DNA of 64,000 nt. Origin: Mesocentrotus franciscanus (Eukaryota; Echinodermata; Echinoidea; Camarodonta; Strongylocentrotidae). The stretch lies in contig CP137680.1 in assembly GCA_037976565.1 (NCBI GenBank), forward strand, positions 1,029,252 through 1,093,251, in the 5' to 3' direction. The notes beneath the pieces were generated by a model. That model worked only from the letters and a program-made list of their open reading frames with translations. It did no database searches and had not been told where the DNA came from. Of the stretch, positions 21,640 to 33,439 are shown piece by piece; within the stretch, counting starts at the first letter, position 1, and each line of letters starts with the position of its first letter. The translations under genes were made by a program, and so were the position numbers.

Positions 21640-21647
21640 TGACGTCA
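21640..21647. promoter_or_regulatory. Perfect CRE palindrome TGACGTCA
   Basis: Part of the dispersed family. Further copies at 21689-21696, 37421-37428, 38012-38019, 38061-38068 and 39441-39448. ATF/CREB sites have this sequence; use in vivo is unknown. Confidence 0.4.
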
Positions 21648-22059
21648 TCATAATGGCCTCCAAACTCAAAATTTCAATTTGCATATTATGACGTCAGCAT
21701 ATTTTTGGAAAATTGATTGTATCACAGTTCACAGGATTATTCATTTTCACAAGGCATCATGGCGTATTTTTGCGATTAAAGGAGGCATGTCAATTTTTCA
21801 CATTTTGCGTGTATTCTCTATGGGACATGACTTTTTTTCAAAACTGGATTCTACATTCCCGTCTTTCGTGAGCAATATCTCCGTCATTTTAGGTTTGTTT
21901 TCGCTGAGCTTCGAGTATGTTGTAGCTTAGACAATAAGCTATCACTAATGTGCCCTTTATTTTTCGATCAGATGCCAGGATCATGCTCATATTTCACTTG
22001 CAAAGTGGGATTTGAGAATTCAATTTTCCGTTCACGTGTAAAGTCTATGGGGATTATTT

Positions 22060-22121
22060 TGGTATAGTGGCCATATAGCACTTGCCTCCCATTCCGGCGA
22101 CCCACGTTCGATTCGTGGGTC
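22060..22121 (+). tRNA. tRNA-Gly(CCC)-like sequence in a repeat (pseudo-tRNA)
   Basis: TGGTATAGTGG (22060-22070) fits the A box. CCTCCCA carries a CCC anticodon in a normal loop context. GTTCGATTC (22106-22114) is a B box inside a perfect T arm (CCACG/CGTGG). The acceptor stem cannot form with the upstream bases and the anticodon stem is imperfect, so it is a tRNA-derived relic and not a working gene. The paralogue is 38497-38560. Confidence 0.6.
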
Positions 22122-22645
22122 ATTGTTTTTGCTTTTTTGTTTTGCCGTCGTTTTAAATTTTATTTTATGATCTGCTTCGACTATTATAACATATTATCAC
22201 ATACAATCACAAACAATGTAATAAAATGCCTAATTTTACGTGTATTCTCTATGGGAGGTGACTTTTTCTGAAACCTTCATTCTACATTCCAGTCTTGTTT
22301 AAGCAATATCTCGGTTATTTTTGCTCGATTTTCTGCCAGCTTCGGATATGTTGTAGCGGAGACAATTCTTTACACAGGAGGTGACATTTACTTTTTTAAT
22401 CAGATAATGAGATCATGGTGATATTTTGACTACAAAATGTGATTTGAGAATCCTATTTTCCGTTTACGTGTAATGTCTATGTGAAGTATTTTGGTATATT
22501 GGTCGCACGACTTGAAATGTTGCCTGTTGATAGGTGAGAAAATATATTTCACATAAAAACACAAAATCTACAATATAGTGGGCGACCATGCCAAGGCCGT
22601 TTGTGCATGTAAAGTCTATGAGAAATATTTTGGTGTATTGGTTAA

Positions 22646-23175
22646 AGATACTATGTCCCTTTTGCAGCCAACATCAAATTCTGTAGAACTTTGCAGGAAT
22701 TATGAATATGTCATGTATGTCCTATCTGTGAAATTTAAACGTTAGCAGTGTCCTAATATTCAAATTATGCAAGAAAACCCGTTTACTTGCTAGACTTCAC
22801 TGTCAGACACTTTTGAGTGACTGACTGATTTTTCTTCTTCTTTGGTAATAACATACATAAAATGAGCTGTTAAGGGAACATGAGCATTTGTCTACATCAA
22901 TAACCCACTTTTTCTAATGGCCAAAATTAAACTGATTGAATCTCTGCGCAGTACAAAACGTACGACCATTCGGTACAATGGTCTGAAAATCAGACTATTT
23001 ATTATTGACGTGGTAGCACTTAAGTCGATTCGACAACTAATAGTCGTTATTTTCCAACTTAAAGACATTTTCAAGCCCCCCTTTTTTTAGGGAAGTTCTA
23101 AATTAGTATTATCTTTCAAATGCCGTTGGAATTTAACCTTTTCATTTTTTGGCCTGCAAATGGGACATAGTACCT
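22646..23175 (+). mobile_element. TTAA-flanked MITE, 530 bp, copy 1
   Basis: TTAA at 22642-22645 and 23176-23179. TIRs AGATACTATGTCCCTTTTGC and its imperfect complement ending GGGACATAGTACCT. A full second copy in opposite orientation is 33440-33965. TTAA duplications point to piggyBac-type mobilisation. The interior has no transposase. Confidence 0.88.
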
Positions 23176-23179
23176 TTAA

Positions 23180-25890
23180 AGCACTAGATATATCATTAAT
23201 GATCAAGGCTACACAGATGAAAATTGACATATGGATAGACCATAATGGGAAGAGCATTTTATAAGATAATGTAAAATCGTGAAAATGCATGTTTCATTAT
23301 GCTAAACATTAGCATACGTATCACTTATTTCGTCAAAGTGACGAATTAAAGTCTAGTTATATTTATTATCATTGGTGTTGTTGCTATAATAGTTAATATT
23401 GTAATTATTATCATTATCATTGTTGTTATTGTTATTATTCTTATAATTAATTGTATGCTTCTTCTCCTTTTCATAATTATCTTTTGCAATACGTCATGTG
23501 CCCAGGATTTATTGCTATAATGCATCCAAGATGTCTACCAAATCTTTCAATTCGTTGCTGAAATATTATCAAGAAAAATAAGAAACATTAGAATACATAT
23601 TTTAAATAAAGATAAAATATTAAGAAGAAATAAGTAGATACATGCAGTCATGACAATAGACAATATGTCATAAATTATTGTCTTCGAGTTTTACTTGGTT
23701 ATTTAGAACTGGATGATTAACATGGACAAAATGAGATTGTTTACAATTTGATGAATTAAAAAAAAGGTTGTATAATTTCAAATGACTACTTTCTGTTTTC
23801 CATGGCCCTCTGGTATAATAGTTTGTCTGGTTGCCATAATTTGGGTGGTGGAGGTTATCGCTGGGCTGTTGTAATGAATACGAATCAAGAAATATCGGAC
23901 TTTTTTAGGGAATATTATGATTTTCAACAACATGAAGCAAATAGTAAGCATCTACAAACTTCAGATGCCTGTTTGATTATGATAAAAATTTGAGTCATTT
24001 CAAGTAACAAATAAGACCGTTGTCATGAAAACGGAATGTCAAAGATGTTATTTTTTAACCACGTCCCTCCAAAAAAATGAAAATAAATGAACCTAATCAA
24101 TACAAGGAACCATTAGAAGATATATTTTAAAAAATAATAGGAAAAGAACTAGGTAGAGAATACAATCATGACAATAGACAGCGGTAATAAATTAATGTCA
24201 TTAAGTTTACCCTTATTTGCATCTGGCTGGAGTTTTACTTGGTCATTTGGTACTGGAGGATTAACATGGACAAAATGTTTCCATGATCGCATTATCTCTT
24301 ATTCATTCTAGTTCCAATGTTTTCTGACTGTTTTCAAGACAATATCATGTTTGTCGATTATAGGTCTATGTAGCTTGACGTCTCATGTTATTTCTTAGGG
24401 AAAAGCAAACTAAATAACTATTGTTGAATTTTAGCGACAATCGTTCGCCATTGCTACTCTTTAATGCTGCTATGACGTGCAGTAACAAATTGAAATTTCA
24501 GGACTCATGAAAAATTCTTTTAACAGTTGATTGCGCTTGGTTGAGCCCACTGTTTGCAGGAATTAGCTGAGAGAGATAGACGTGAACATTCTCACCATTA
24601 ACGGCGGAATATTATTTTTTCTTCACCGCCTTTACAATGCTATTTGAATGGGAACAAATCTAATGTTAGGCTCCATTGGAGAAGTTTACATTGTTGTTAA
24701 GAAATTTCAGTCGATTCCTCTCGGTTCATTCTATTGTTCGGACTATTAAGCTGAGAGAGATAGAATGTGAGATTCTCATGACTAACGGCCTTGCATTATT
24801 ATTCTTATTTGTTCATCGTCTCTACAATGCTATTTGAACAATATTTGAAGATAATAAACGGCTATCTGGTACTATTTGTTATGTAGCGTCACATTAGAAT
24901 AACATGGCAGATGAATGATCATGAGCACCGGGTTTAATAATTTAACGAAACCTGAATTTGAACCCGGGCTATGCTCTCTCTATCTCTCTCTCTCTCTTGT
25001 CATTGCCTTTCCTTTCCCTCGTCTACTTCCTTCTTACCACGGAGTATGTAATGTGTATGTGTATGCCTCAATCATAGAGAATGTAATCACTAATATCGCT
25101 GAAATGATTATTCTTCTCCTTCCCCTTCTTCATCATCTCCCATTTCCTTGTAGTAGTTGTTGTAGTAGTAATATCAGCAGTATCATAATAATAATTATTA
25201 TTATCATTATTATATTTATTATCATTGGTGTTGTTGCTATAAATGTTAATATTGTAATTATTATCATTATTATTGTTGCTATTGTTATTATTCTTATAAT
25301 TATTTTTGTGCTTCTTCTCCTTATCATAATTATCTTTTGCAATACGTCATGTGCCCAGGATTTATTGCTATAATGCATCAAGATGTCTACCAAATCTTTC
25401 AATTCGTTGCTGAAATATTATTAAGAGAAAATAAGAAACATTAGAATATAAGTTTTAAATTAAGATAAAATATTAAGAAGAAATAAGTAGATACATTTAG
25501 TCATGACAATAGACAATATGTCATAAATTATTGTCTTTAAGCTTACCCTTATTTGCATCTGGCTCGAGTTTTACTTGGTTATTTGGAACTGGATGATTAA
25601 CATGGACAAAATGAGATTGTTTACAATTTGATGAATTAAAAAAAGTTGTATAATTTCAAATGATTACTTTCTGTTTTTATGAACCTCGGGTATAATGATT
25701 TGTCTGGTTGCCATAAGGTGGGTGATGGACGTGAGTGTTGGGTTGTTATAATGAAAACGATTCAAGAAATATTGGACTTTTTAGGGAATATTATGATTTT
25801 CAACAACATGAAGCAAATAGTAAGCATCTACAAACTTAAGATGCCTGTTTGATTATGATTAAAATTTGAGTCATTTCAAGTAAAAAATAT
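23180..25890 (+). repeat. Dispersed repeat family Y, two tandem partial copies
   Basis: Blocks of about 23380-24100 recur at 25200-25880, and much of 23920-24990 recurs at 33168-33435 plus 34793-35530, with a third partial copy at 36030-36620. Landmarks: CAATACGTCATGTGCCCAGG, ACATGGACAAAATGAG, TTTTCAACAACATGAAGC, and GACAATCGTTCGCCATTGC. Frames over the ATT-rich parts are simple-sequence artefacts. The 25551-25554 site (ATTT) is an empty site for the 809-bp element at 33984. Confidence 0.8.
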
Positions 25891-28293
25891 TTTAGTATTT
25901 TTGCATTACCTGAAATGCTGTCAAAGGTAATTACACGAATCAGAAATTATAAGTTTATGATGATTTGCACAAGGTACTCTTTGCGATTATCGTGCTCTTT
26001 AATGAAATTGTTAATATTTCGAAATTGTGAAATCACATGGCTATTTCTGGGGTGATGGACCACATCGGGCGCTACATAAACATATTTCTACGATACTAAT
26101 ATGTACCATCCGTAAATATCTTCTTCGGTTATGTGTATTTTCATATTACAAGTAGACCTGTCTTATTTATTCATCTTAATAAGCTATAAATGGAGGGGGA
26201 AAAAACAATTTATTTAAATAAAATCCAGATTGGGATTATCGTATGATATACAGGGCATAATAAAAGTAAAATCAAAACGGATGCAAATGCACAATCAAAC
26301 ATTTAGACAAATTACTGTAAACTGTAAGCACTCGAAGTACAGAAAATAGGGAGATACAATATACGTCTCTCACCTCAGTTTTCCTACGTTATAGTTCTAC
26401 CGATGATTTTACACCTTTATTGCCTTTCCTACAGGTGTACACATGAAGGGTTACACTAAACTCAGTATTACAAAGGTGCCATGCGTTACAAGTATGTCCA
26501 TAGTGAAAGATTGTGAAGATGCTTAGACATACTAAAATATGATTCATATGATGAATAATCTTAAGTAAAGATTAGTATAGATATGAAAATTTCTGACTTA
26601 TAAAAGACCGATTAAGCTATATTTAAAACAAATTAATACAATCTCATTATTCCCTTTTCATCCCGCTCTCTCTCTCTCTCTCTTGCTCCATAGTTTTCTA
26701 TCAATTTTTTTTTTCTTTACTAAAGGGAAAGTCCACCCCGATATTAATTTGATTTTAATAAAAGCAGAAACAACATATTGGTGAATGTTTGGTGGGAATC
26801 CGTTAAATAATAAGAAAGCTACTTTCAAATTTGAAATCGATCAAACGGAAATTGGCAAATATGTAGCGTCATTTGCGAGGAGCTCTTCAGTTTGTTTTGT
26901 ACTAAAAATTTAATAAATTTCTATTTTCTCAGAGGAAAATACTTAATTATTCCTGTGGTCTAGATGTGTTGTCTTTCTCTCTTTCCTTATATATTTCTAT
27001 GTTGTCTCCTTACTTCTCTTTTTGTGTTCATTTATGGATTTTTTTCCTTCTTTTTCTGCCTTCATCTTCTATTTCTCCATATGTATATTTTTGTTTTTCT
27101 CTTTCTTTCTTTCCTTTTATATTTTCAATGTTTTTCTCTGAATTCTCTATCGCTCTTTCCTTATGTATTTCTTTGTTTCGCCCGTTTTTTAATCTTTATG
27201 TCTTTCCTAATGTATTTCTTTGTTTTTCCTTCTTTCATCTTCTCTCTTTCCTATTATATATTTATTTGTTTTCCCCCTTCTTTCTCTTTCTATTCTTCCT
27301 TTTCTATTGCCTTGTTTTTTTAATATTTCCTTATGTATTTATTTGATTTTCTTTTCCTTTGAGCTTCTCTTTTTTATTATTTCCGTTTTGTAAATTAATA
27401 ATGAGCATGCGATATAGGCTGTTCATAAAGTCTTTTACACTTAATCTAGACAAAGTGCATGTTTTCTCAAAACTTTAATCATCAATTCCCTCATAATGAA
27501 AATCAAACCACAGTTAATCTTTACTAACTGTGTATTTAGGCATCAGTAAAAATTAGTGTACTAAATCAATATGATGAGGGTTTATTTTTCTTCAATTTTC
27601 TGAACATTGGTCAGTGTAACAAAATTATTCCAACTTTATGGTATCAGTGTATGAAAATACGCTATAATTTGTTGAATACATTCATTCGTATTACTGTTAG
27701 GTTGTTCGCTCGTTTTATTCTGTACAACGCAAGTGAACGACAATGTTTGGAAAGGTTGTACTCAATTTTTTCAGTTCATAGTAATCGACGTCTTGACAAG
27801 AGACTATCTTCGTCATGCAGAAAACCGACTGTAATAGCGTTGGTCAATTCCTTTCGTTCGAAGTTTGTTTTCACCTTAAATTCTCCATTTTATTCATGTA
27901 TCAAGCAAGTTTAGCAAAATTCTTTAAAGATATCATAAAAACAATCATAATTTGGCAATATTTACCTCTCAGCCAGCGCGTGACCTTGTCTGTCCATTTA
28001 ATAGGGGGAATTTGCGGTTTTGAGGCATAGTTGTTTGCCCAGACCCTTAATAGACACATCTCATAGAGGCATGCACTAAAATATTTCTAAATAACTTTAA
28101 TTATGGAAGCAAGCTTAATTGATATCTGTTATTAGTACTTATTACATCTAATATTAATGATTTCGAGTTTCTGGTTTAACTATTTGTTAGAAAGAGAGAG
28201 AAGGTAACCAAAAGATGGTGCAACGGGTATGAATACCTAATCCAGTTAGTGGTCGGTTCTTCCGAACCAAGGCCTTCCACCGAGAGTCAAAAT
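25891..28293. other. No gene recognised
   Basis: AT-rich, apparently single-copy within the window. It contains a (CT)n tract at 26662-26684 and a pyrimidine-rich degenerate repeat at 26960-27360 whose units resemble CTCTTTCCTTATGTATTTCT. The two overlapping hydrophobic frames across that tract are a consequence of its T-rich composition. I found no splice-flanked coding segment. Confidence 0.5.
26960..27360. repeat. Degenerate pyrimidine-rich tandem repeat
   Basis: Repeated CTCTTTCCTTATGTATTTCT and TTTGTTTTTC modules with irregular spacing. Confidence 0.7.
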
Positions 28294-28429
28294 AGTCAGG
28301 TCAAGATATGGTTTGACCCCAAAAAAATTGCAACAAAAGGTTTTTCAACGTTTTCTAGTAGTATTCGACCTCAGGAATAACATACTAAAAGTATACTTAA
28401 ATCGGAGGTTCAGAAAGGTGTTTTTTTCA

Positions 28430-28810
28430 AGATGGCATCCAAGATGGCCGCCGATACATAAAAATGGCCATAAATCACTTATTATCCATCCTAGAGATAT
28501 AATTTTGGTGTCTATCCCATTGTTTTTGGGGTCAGAGAATCCATTGAGACAAGTAAGAATGGTGTGTGATTGTCTAGGAAACCCCCAAATCCAACATGGC
28601 GTCCAAAATGGCCGCCATAACATATGAAAATAGCCATAAGTCACTTATGATCCATCCAAGAGACATAATTGGAGTGTCTATGCTATGGTTTTGGGGGTCA
28701 TAGAATCCATTAGGATAAGTTAGAACGTTAAGCAGTGGTGTAGGAAACCACGAAATCCAATATGGCGTCCAAAAGGCCACAAAACCACTAAAATTTCTCA
28801 TTAGAGGGCG
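28430..28810 (-). repeat. Outer tandem units, left arm
   Basis: Three units with CCAAGATGGCCGCC / CCAAAATGGCCGCC and CATAGAATCCATTAG-type modules, mirrored in the right arm at 31700-32260. Confidence 0.75.
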
Positions 28811-29151
28811 CACTTTATGAACAGAAAATGAACTTAAAATGTTTCTGTCTCACCCTTATGATGTCACCAACCCCCACCCCCAGAAAAAGGGTCAATTCAA
28901 CTATTGACAGGTCATTGTCAACACTGTATGGGGGAGGGGGAGGGAGCGAAAAAGACAACGTATAAGAACTTAATAATAATATCTAGACACACATTCATAA
29001 TACCAATAATACAACTAAAAATGTTTAAAACCTCGTTTTGTTCATGTCATCTTATAGCGAATACACATGCTGATCTTCACGTACCTTCATTTTGATGAGG
29101 AATGTACGTAGTAAGGATAAATCATCTTCTGCTTCACTATCAAGTGACTCG

Positions 29152-30400
29152 TTATATGGATTGTGGCATATCAAGTTGGCAATTAAGGTCCACACACACT
29201 GTTACATGTAGTCCGTAACGTCTGCAGGTACAGCGAGTTGTGCTACAAGCAGTACAGCAGTTGCAATGAATCAACTTAAGAAGATTACTAGGTGCAGCCT
29301 CCGTATTCAACATCACTGGAACCAGGTGATTGTCCTCTAATTTCCAGCCCCAGTCTGTGACGCCCATGTCTTCTAATTCACTCACCATCCATGCCATTAC
29401 TTGGTAGTATGTTCTGAGGGAGTGGAATTTGGTGGAGGCTGGCGTAGGAGGGAGTCGCATTGGCAATTTTCTTGACGAACAAGTTGTATCGTAATGATGC
29501 AAGTGAGTCATTACAGCGGCAACCAAACATGAAAAACATTGCTTTGATGCCAAGTTCCTCTATTAGTTCCTCTGGCTGACTTAGAAGAAGGAAAGTACTA
29601 GCACAGGATTCTTAAGTGGGGCTGTATTTCACAAGCTCCTGGAAGACTGCTTTCTTTCCGATTCCGAATATATCCTGGAAGTCGAATCGCAACAAGTGTA
29701 GGCATGTCGGAAAAAGTAGTTGTGAGCATAGATCTTTACCTAGGTCCACTTTAAACTGCTCAATGTTACACACCTTTGGAGCCTTGGCTGCATTGTCAGA
29801 CCGGAAGTATAGTACCCTGCTATCTACATTTACATCCGCGTATTAAATGCAAGAGTAACGCCATTATGTCAGTGCCTTCTCAAATCAGAGTAGTAGACCG
29901 ACGACGAGATTAATTCACTGCAGCTTTAGCAATATGTACATCTGCATCCCCGGATACATTGATTACGGTGCAATTACTCTTCCTCAGTTCCTCACTAATG
30001 AGATTTATGAGTCCCTGCTTATTGCAGATAAAAATTCATCCTTCTTGTCTGAGAATACTGTGTCTGCATTGAATCTGACAACTGGATGGGCATTTTGCCC
30101 ACGTCGCTGGTGTGTATTATCATTAATTGACGGCCCTCCACCATAGCCGTCAACAACTACATTTGCAGAACCACATAGTGGGGGGTTGTGAAATCAGCAT
30201 AATTATGGTCGTGCTTCTGCCATAACTGTCTCCTGTCTCCTGTCTTCCATGGTATCCGATGCACCAAGGAACCACCATCAAGGCCAAACTGTTCTGTGTT
30301 CTCTCACGGCTTCACTCGACACTTTACTTGCGTGATCGGGATTGACTTGCGCTTAGGTTGCTTCCATACCTTCATGATTTTGCTGGAAGCAATCGGTATA
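29152..30400 (-). pseudogene. Decayed repetitive invertebrate protein gene, left arm
   Basis: On the minus strand, frames in order give FGLDGGSLVHRIPWKTGD; GYGGGPSINDNTHQRRGQN; VVRFNADTVFSDKKDEF; NKQGLINLISEELRKSNC with NVSGDADVHIAKAA; DIFGIGKKAVFQELVKYS; then an open stretch (29553-29152) with LPPTPASTKFHSLRTYYQVM, WGWKLEDNHLVPVML and a cysteine array C-N-C-x3-C-x3-RC-x-C. The order HRIPW, GDAD, FGIGK, HSLR.YYQV, WGW and Cys-rich tail matches an uncharacterised protein family I know as highly repeated in cnidarian and other invertebrate genomes. Stops and frameshifts break it. I cannot name an enzyme activity; the GDAD segment hints at a nuclease-like fold, which is a guess. Confidence 0.65.
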
Positions 30401-30433
30401 CCCTGATGAAAGGAACTGGGCTTCGCAAAATCC

Positions 30434-31360
30434 TTGGAACAGATAGCAGGGAACTATATTTCCACTCTTACAATGCAGCCGAAGCTCCGAAGGTGTAGAA
30501 CTGTAAGTAGTCGAATGTGGACCTGGGTACGGGATCTGTGCTCACAACTACTTTTTCTGGATGCCTGCACCGATTGCGATTCGACTTCACGGATATTCGG
30601 AATAGGAAAGAAAGCAGTCTTCCAGAAGCTTGTGAAATGCAACCTCACTTTGGAATCCTGTGCTAGTACTTTCCTTCTACCAAGTCAGCCAAAGTAACTA
30701 GCTTAGAGGATCAAACTTGGTATCAAAGCAATGTCTTGTCATATTTGGTGGCCGCTGTAATGACTCACTTGCATTATTACGATAAAACTTGTTCGTCAAG
30801 AAAATTGCCAATGCAACTCCCTACTACGCCAGCCTCCACCAAATTCACTCCCTCAGAACATACTACCAAGCCCGGGGTATTCAGATTTGCTTTGGGCGGT
30901 GGTGTGCCGCTCAAATCTCGAAATCCTACCCATTTTAGGGGTCATTTTTCTCGAAGTAAACCCCATTTTTTACAATTTTAATATTTTGGAAATTTTGAAA
31001 ACACGGACCGATGTTTAGGGACTTTTTTGTTAAAAATGGGACCCATGTTTAGGGATTTTTTGTGGAAAAGTGACCCATTAGACCGGAGCACCCCATATTT
31101 CTTAATATGTGAGTACCCCCCCCCGGGCTACCAAGTCATGGCATGGATTGAGAGCGAAGAAGACATGGACGTCACAGATTCGGGCTGGAAATAAGAGGAC
31201 AATCACTAGGTTCCACTGATGTCAAATACGGAGGCTGCACCTAGTAATCTTCTTAAGTTTAAAATTGCAACTTCTGTACTGCTTGTAGCACAACTCGCTA
31301 TACCTGCAGAGGTTATGGACTACATGTAACAGTATGTGTGTGGACCTTGCCAACTTGATG
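30434..31360 (+). pseudogene. Mirror-image remnant of the same gene, right arm
   Basis: The plus-strand frame 30434-30697 reads through SQLLFLDACTDCDSTSRIFG, then IGKKAVFQKLVKCNLTLES, equivalent to the left-arm segment at 29860-29590. It continues to VAAVMTHLHYYDKTCSSRKL and the HSLR..YYQV-equivalent, is split by the MITE at 30871-31127, and ends near 31340 in the degraded Cys-rich tail. It lacks the upstream half (HRIPW to GDAD) seen in the left arm, so the foldback is asymmetric at its centre. Confidence 0.65.
30871..31127 (+). mobile_element. 257-bp CCCGGG-ended MITE
   Basis: Begins CCCGGGGTATTCAGATTTGC, ends GAGTACCCCCCCCCGGG. It is flanked by 8-bp duplications CTACCAAG (30863-30870 and 31128-31135). 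The opposite arm of the foldback keeps the empty site as TACTTGGTAGTATG (about 29399-29412, reverse complement). Internal modules ACCCATTTTAGGGG and ATGTTTAGGGATTTTTTGTG also occur in the degenerate copy at 10447-10996. An 8-bp target suggests hAT-type mobilisation, although the termini are unusual for hAT. Confidence 0.9.
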
Positions 31361-32394
31361 TATGCCACAATCCATATAACGAGTCACTTGATAGTGAAGC
31401 AGAAGATGAATTTTCCGTACTAAATTACATTCCTCATCAAAATGAAAAACATGAAGATCTGCATGTGTATATTCGCTATAAGATGACATGAACAAAACGA
31501 GGTTTTAAACATTTTTAGTTGTATGGTGGGTATTATGAATGTGTGTCTAGATATTATAATTAAGTTCTTACGTTATCTTTTTCACCCCCCCTCCCCCAGT
31601 GTTGACAATGACCTGTCAATAGTTGAATTGACCCTTTTTTCTGGGGGGGGGTTGGTGACATATGGGTGAGAGAGAAACATTTTAAGTTCATTTTCTGTTC
31701 ATAAAGTGCGCCCTCTATTGAGAAATCTTAGTGGTTTTGTGGCCTTTTGGACGCCATATTGGATTTCGTGGTTTCCTACACCACTGCTTAACGTTCTAAC
31801 TTATCCTAATGGATTCTATGACCCCCAAAACCATAGCATAGACACTCCAATTATGTCTCTTGGATGGATAATAAGTGACTTATGCTATTTTCATGTTATG
31901 GCGGCCATTTTGGACGCCATCTTGGATTTTGGGGTTTCCTGATCCACTGCTTAACGTTCTTACTTATCCTACTGGATTCTATGACCCCGAAAACCATAGC
32001 ATTGTCACCCCAATTATGTCTATGGGATAGATAATACATGACTTCTGGCCATTTTTATGTTATGGCGGCCATTTTGGACGCCATTTTGGATTTTGGGGTT
32101 TCCTAGACCATTATACACCATTCTTACTTGTCTCAATGGATTCTGTGACCCCTAAAACCATGGGATAGACTCCGAAATTATGTCTCTAGGATGGATAATA
32201 AGTGATTTATGGCCATTTTTATGTATCGGCGGCCATCTTGGACGCCATCTTGAAAATAACACCTTTTTGAACCTCCGATTTAGGTATACTTTTAGTATGT
32301 TATTCCTAAGGTCGAATACTACTAGAAACCGTTGAAAAACCTTTGTTGCAATTTTTTGGGGTTGGGGTGTTTTTTACCGTATATTGACCTGACT

Positions 32395-33143
32395 TTATTT
32401 CTAGTCGTCTTGCTTTGAATAATGACCGTAATAAAGCTGTGAGACTAAAATAAGACTCACGACCTACGTCATAGGCCCATGTAGTATACGAACAACCTGA
32501 AATTAGTCTTTTAATGCTCTAATTTTAAAAATGCCACAAGATCAAAATTAGACCGTTTGTCCGCGATCGAAAATAGACTGTTTTAAGACATTTCGCTGGA
32601 ATTTAAGACAATGGTAAGATCATTTTAAGTCATTTTGTCCGGCCTGTTCGTAGTGCACTATGAATACGTCTTAGATTGGTTTTAAACTATGCTTGTTATT
32701 GTCTTACCGCTGGAGACTTAAAGATGTCTTTTCTCGAACTGATTTTGATTCTTTTATACGCTTGAAATTTTTCAGATCAAAATAAGATCTAATGACCCTT
32801 CGAAGGTCTGATCTTAAATTTAACGACAGTTGATACTCCAGACCTACTGGCAAACGATCTTGATGACATATTTTATGATCCCACGGGGAGTGGAAACTGC
32901 CTCGCACTTTTGGTCAGCTAAACGTGTACTTCGCTCAAGGCCCCAATTCAATTCCAAATTTTCAACATTAAATTACACAAGGGTTCGTATCTTTCTACAA
33001 AATAAACGATAAACAATTGGCATGTCAAGTTTAACTGAATGAATGCGGGTATTATATGATGCTCAAAGTTGTAACACAACTTTGAATTAAAGAAAATTGT
33101 TTTTCCTTTCTTTTCTCAAAGTGTGTGTTGATGAAGGAAGCAG
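32395..33143. other. No gene recognised
   Basis: A-rich and T-rich sequence in which the words TAAGAC, AAAATTAGAC and TTAAGTC recur, giving a weakly repetitive look, but no defined unit. No credible coding frame. Confidence 0.45.
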
Positions 33144-33167
33144 GGGCGGATCCAGCCGGAGGCGATT
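33144..33167 (+). mobile_element. Solitary hAT-type left terminus
   Basis: CAGGGGCGGATCCAGCCGG is identical to the first 19 bases of the complete element at 57296-57602. It joins directly to family Y sequence, so the rest of the element is lost. Confidence 0.75.
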
Positions 33168-33439
33168 TTCAACAACATGAAGCAAATGGTAAGCATCTAA
33201 AAACTTCAGATGCCTGGTTGATTATGATTAAAATTTGAGTCATTTCAAGTAACAAATAAGACCGTTGCCATGGAAACAGAATGTTAAAGAAGTTATTTTT
33301 TAACCACGCCCCCTCCAAAAAATGAAAATAAATACAAGGAAACATTAGAATATATCTTGAAAAAATAAGATAGGAAAAAGAACTAAGTAGAGAAAACAAT
33401 CAAGACAATAGACAATATGTCATAAATTAATGTCTTTAA

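Larger units (their letters stand above)
20408..22640 (+). repeat. Dispersed repeat family Z, two adjoining copies
   Basis: Related to 37313-39512. Shared blocks in order: GACAATTCTCTACAAATGCAG; GGCATCATGGCGTATTTTTG; GTATTCTCTATGGGACATGAC; GAGCTTCGAGTATGTTGTAG; the tRNA-like cassette; AGGTTAAAGGTCAAATATAC; GGAACAGCCCACCTATACTT; then TTGTTCCGAAACAAGTATTA as a hairpin. The first copy (20408-21180) lacks the tRNA-like part and the second (21180-22640) has it. No open frame spans the family. It contains CRE-like TGACGTCA and DR1-like motifs listed separately. Confidence 0.8.
28294..32394. mobile_element. 4.1-kb foldback element
   Basis: The two ends are complementary: AGTCAGGTCAAGATATGG at the left, and CCGTATATTGACCTGACT at the right. 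Similarity of the arms runs inward for about 1.3-1.7 kb. The outer part of each arm is made of tandem units of roughly 150 bases carrying GGCGGCCATTTTGGACGCCA, GATTTTGGGGTTTCCTA and ATTATGTCTCTTGGATGG. The inner part carries two mirror-image remnants of one gene (separate entries), transcribed outward from the centre. Foldback elements with tandemly repeated outer domains are known from sea urchins (TU) and Drosophila (FB); identity with either is not implied. No clear target duplication found. Confidence 0.8.

Noticed and set aside
24915..25402. 152-codon plus-strand frame with long isoleucine runs and its minus-strand shadow
   Set aside because: Produced by an ATT/ATC-rich stretch of a dispersed repeat; the homologous copies at 23.4 and 35.7 kb do not keep the frame.
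26964..27346. Two overlapping hydrophobic frames that look like membrane proteins
   Set aside because: Composition artefact of a pyrimidine-rich tandem repeat; no conserved frame or splice signals.
28294..32394. Large palindrome as pure assembly artefact
   Set aside because: The two arms differ by a MITE insertion, by many substitutions and by a missing central segment, so they are not a simple mis-joined duplicate. Long reads would settle it.
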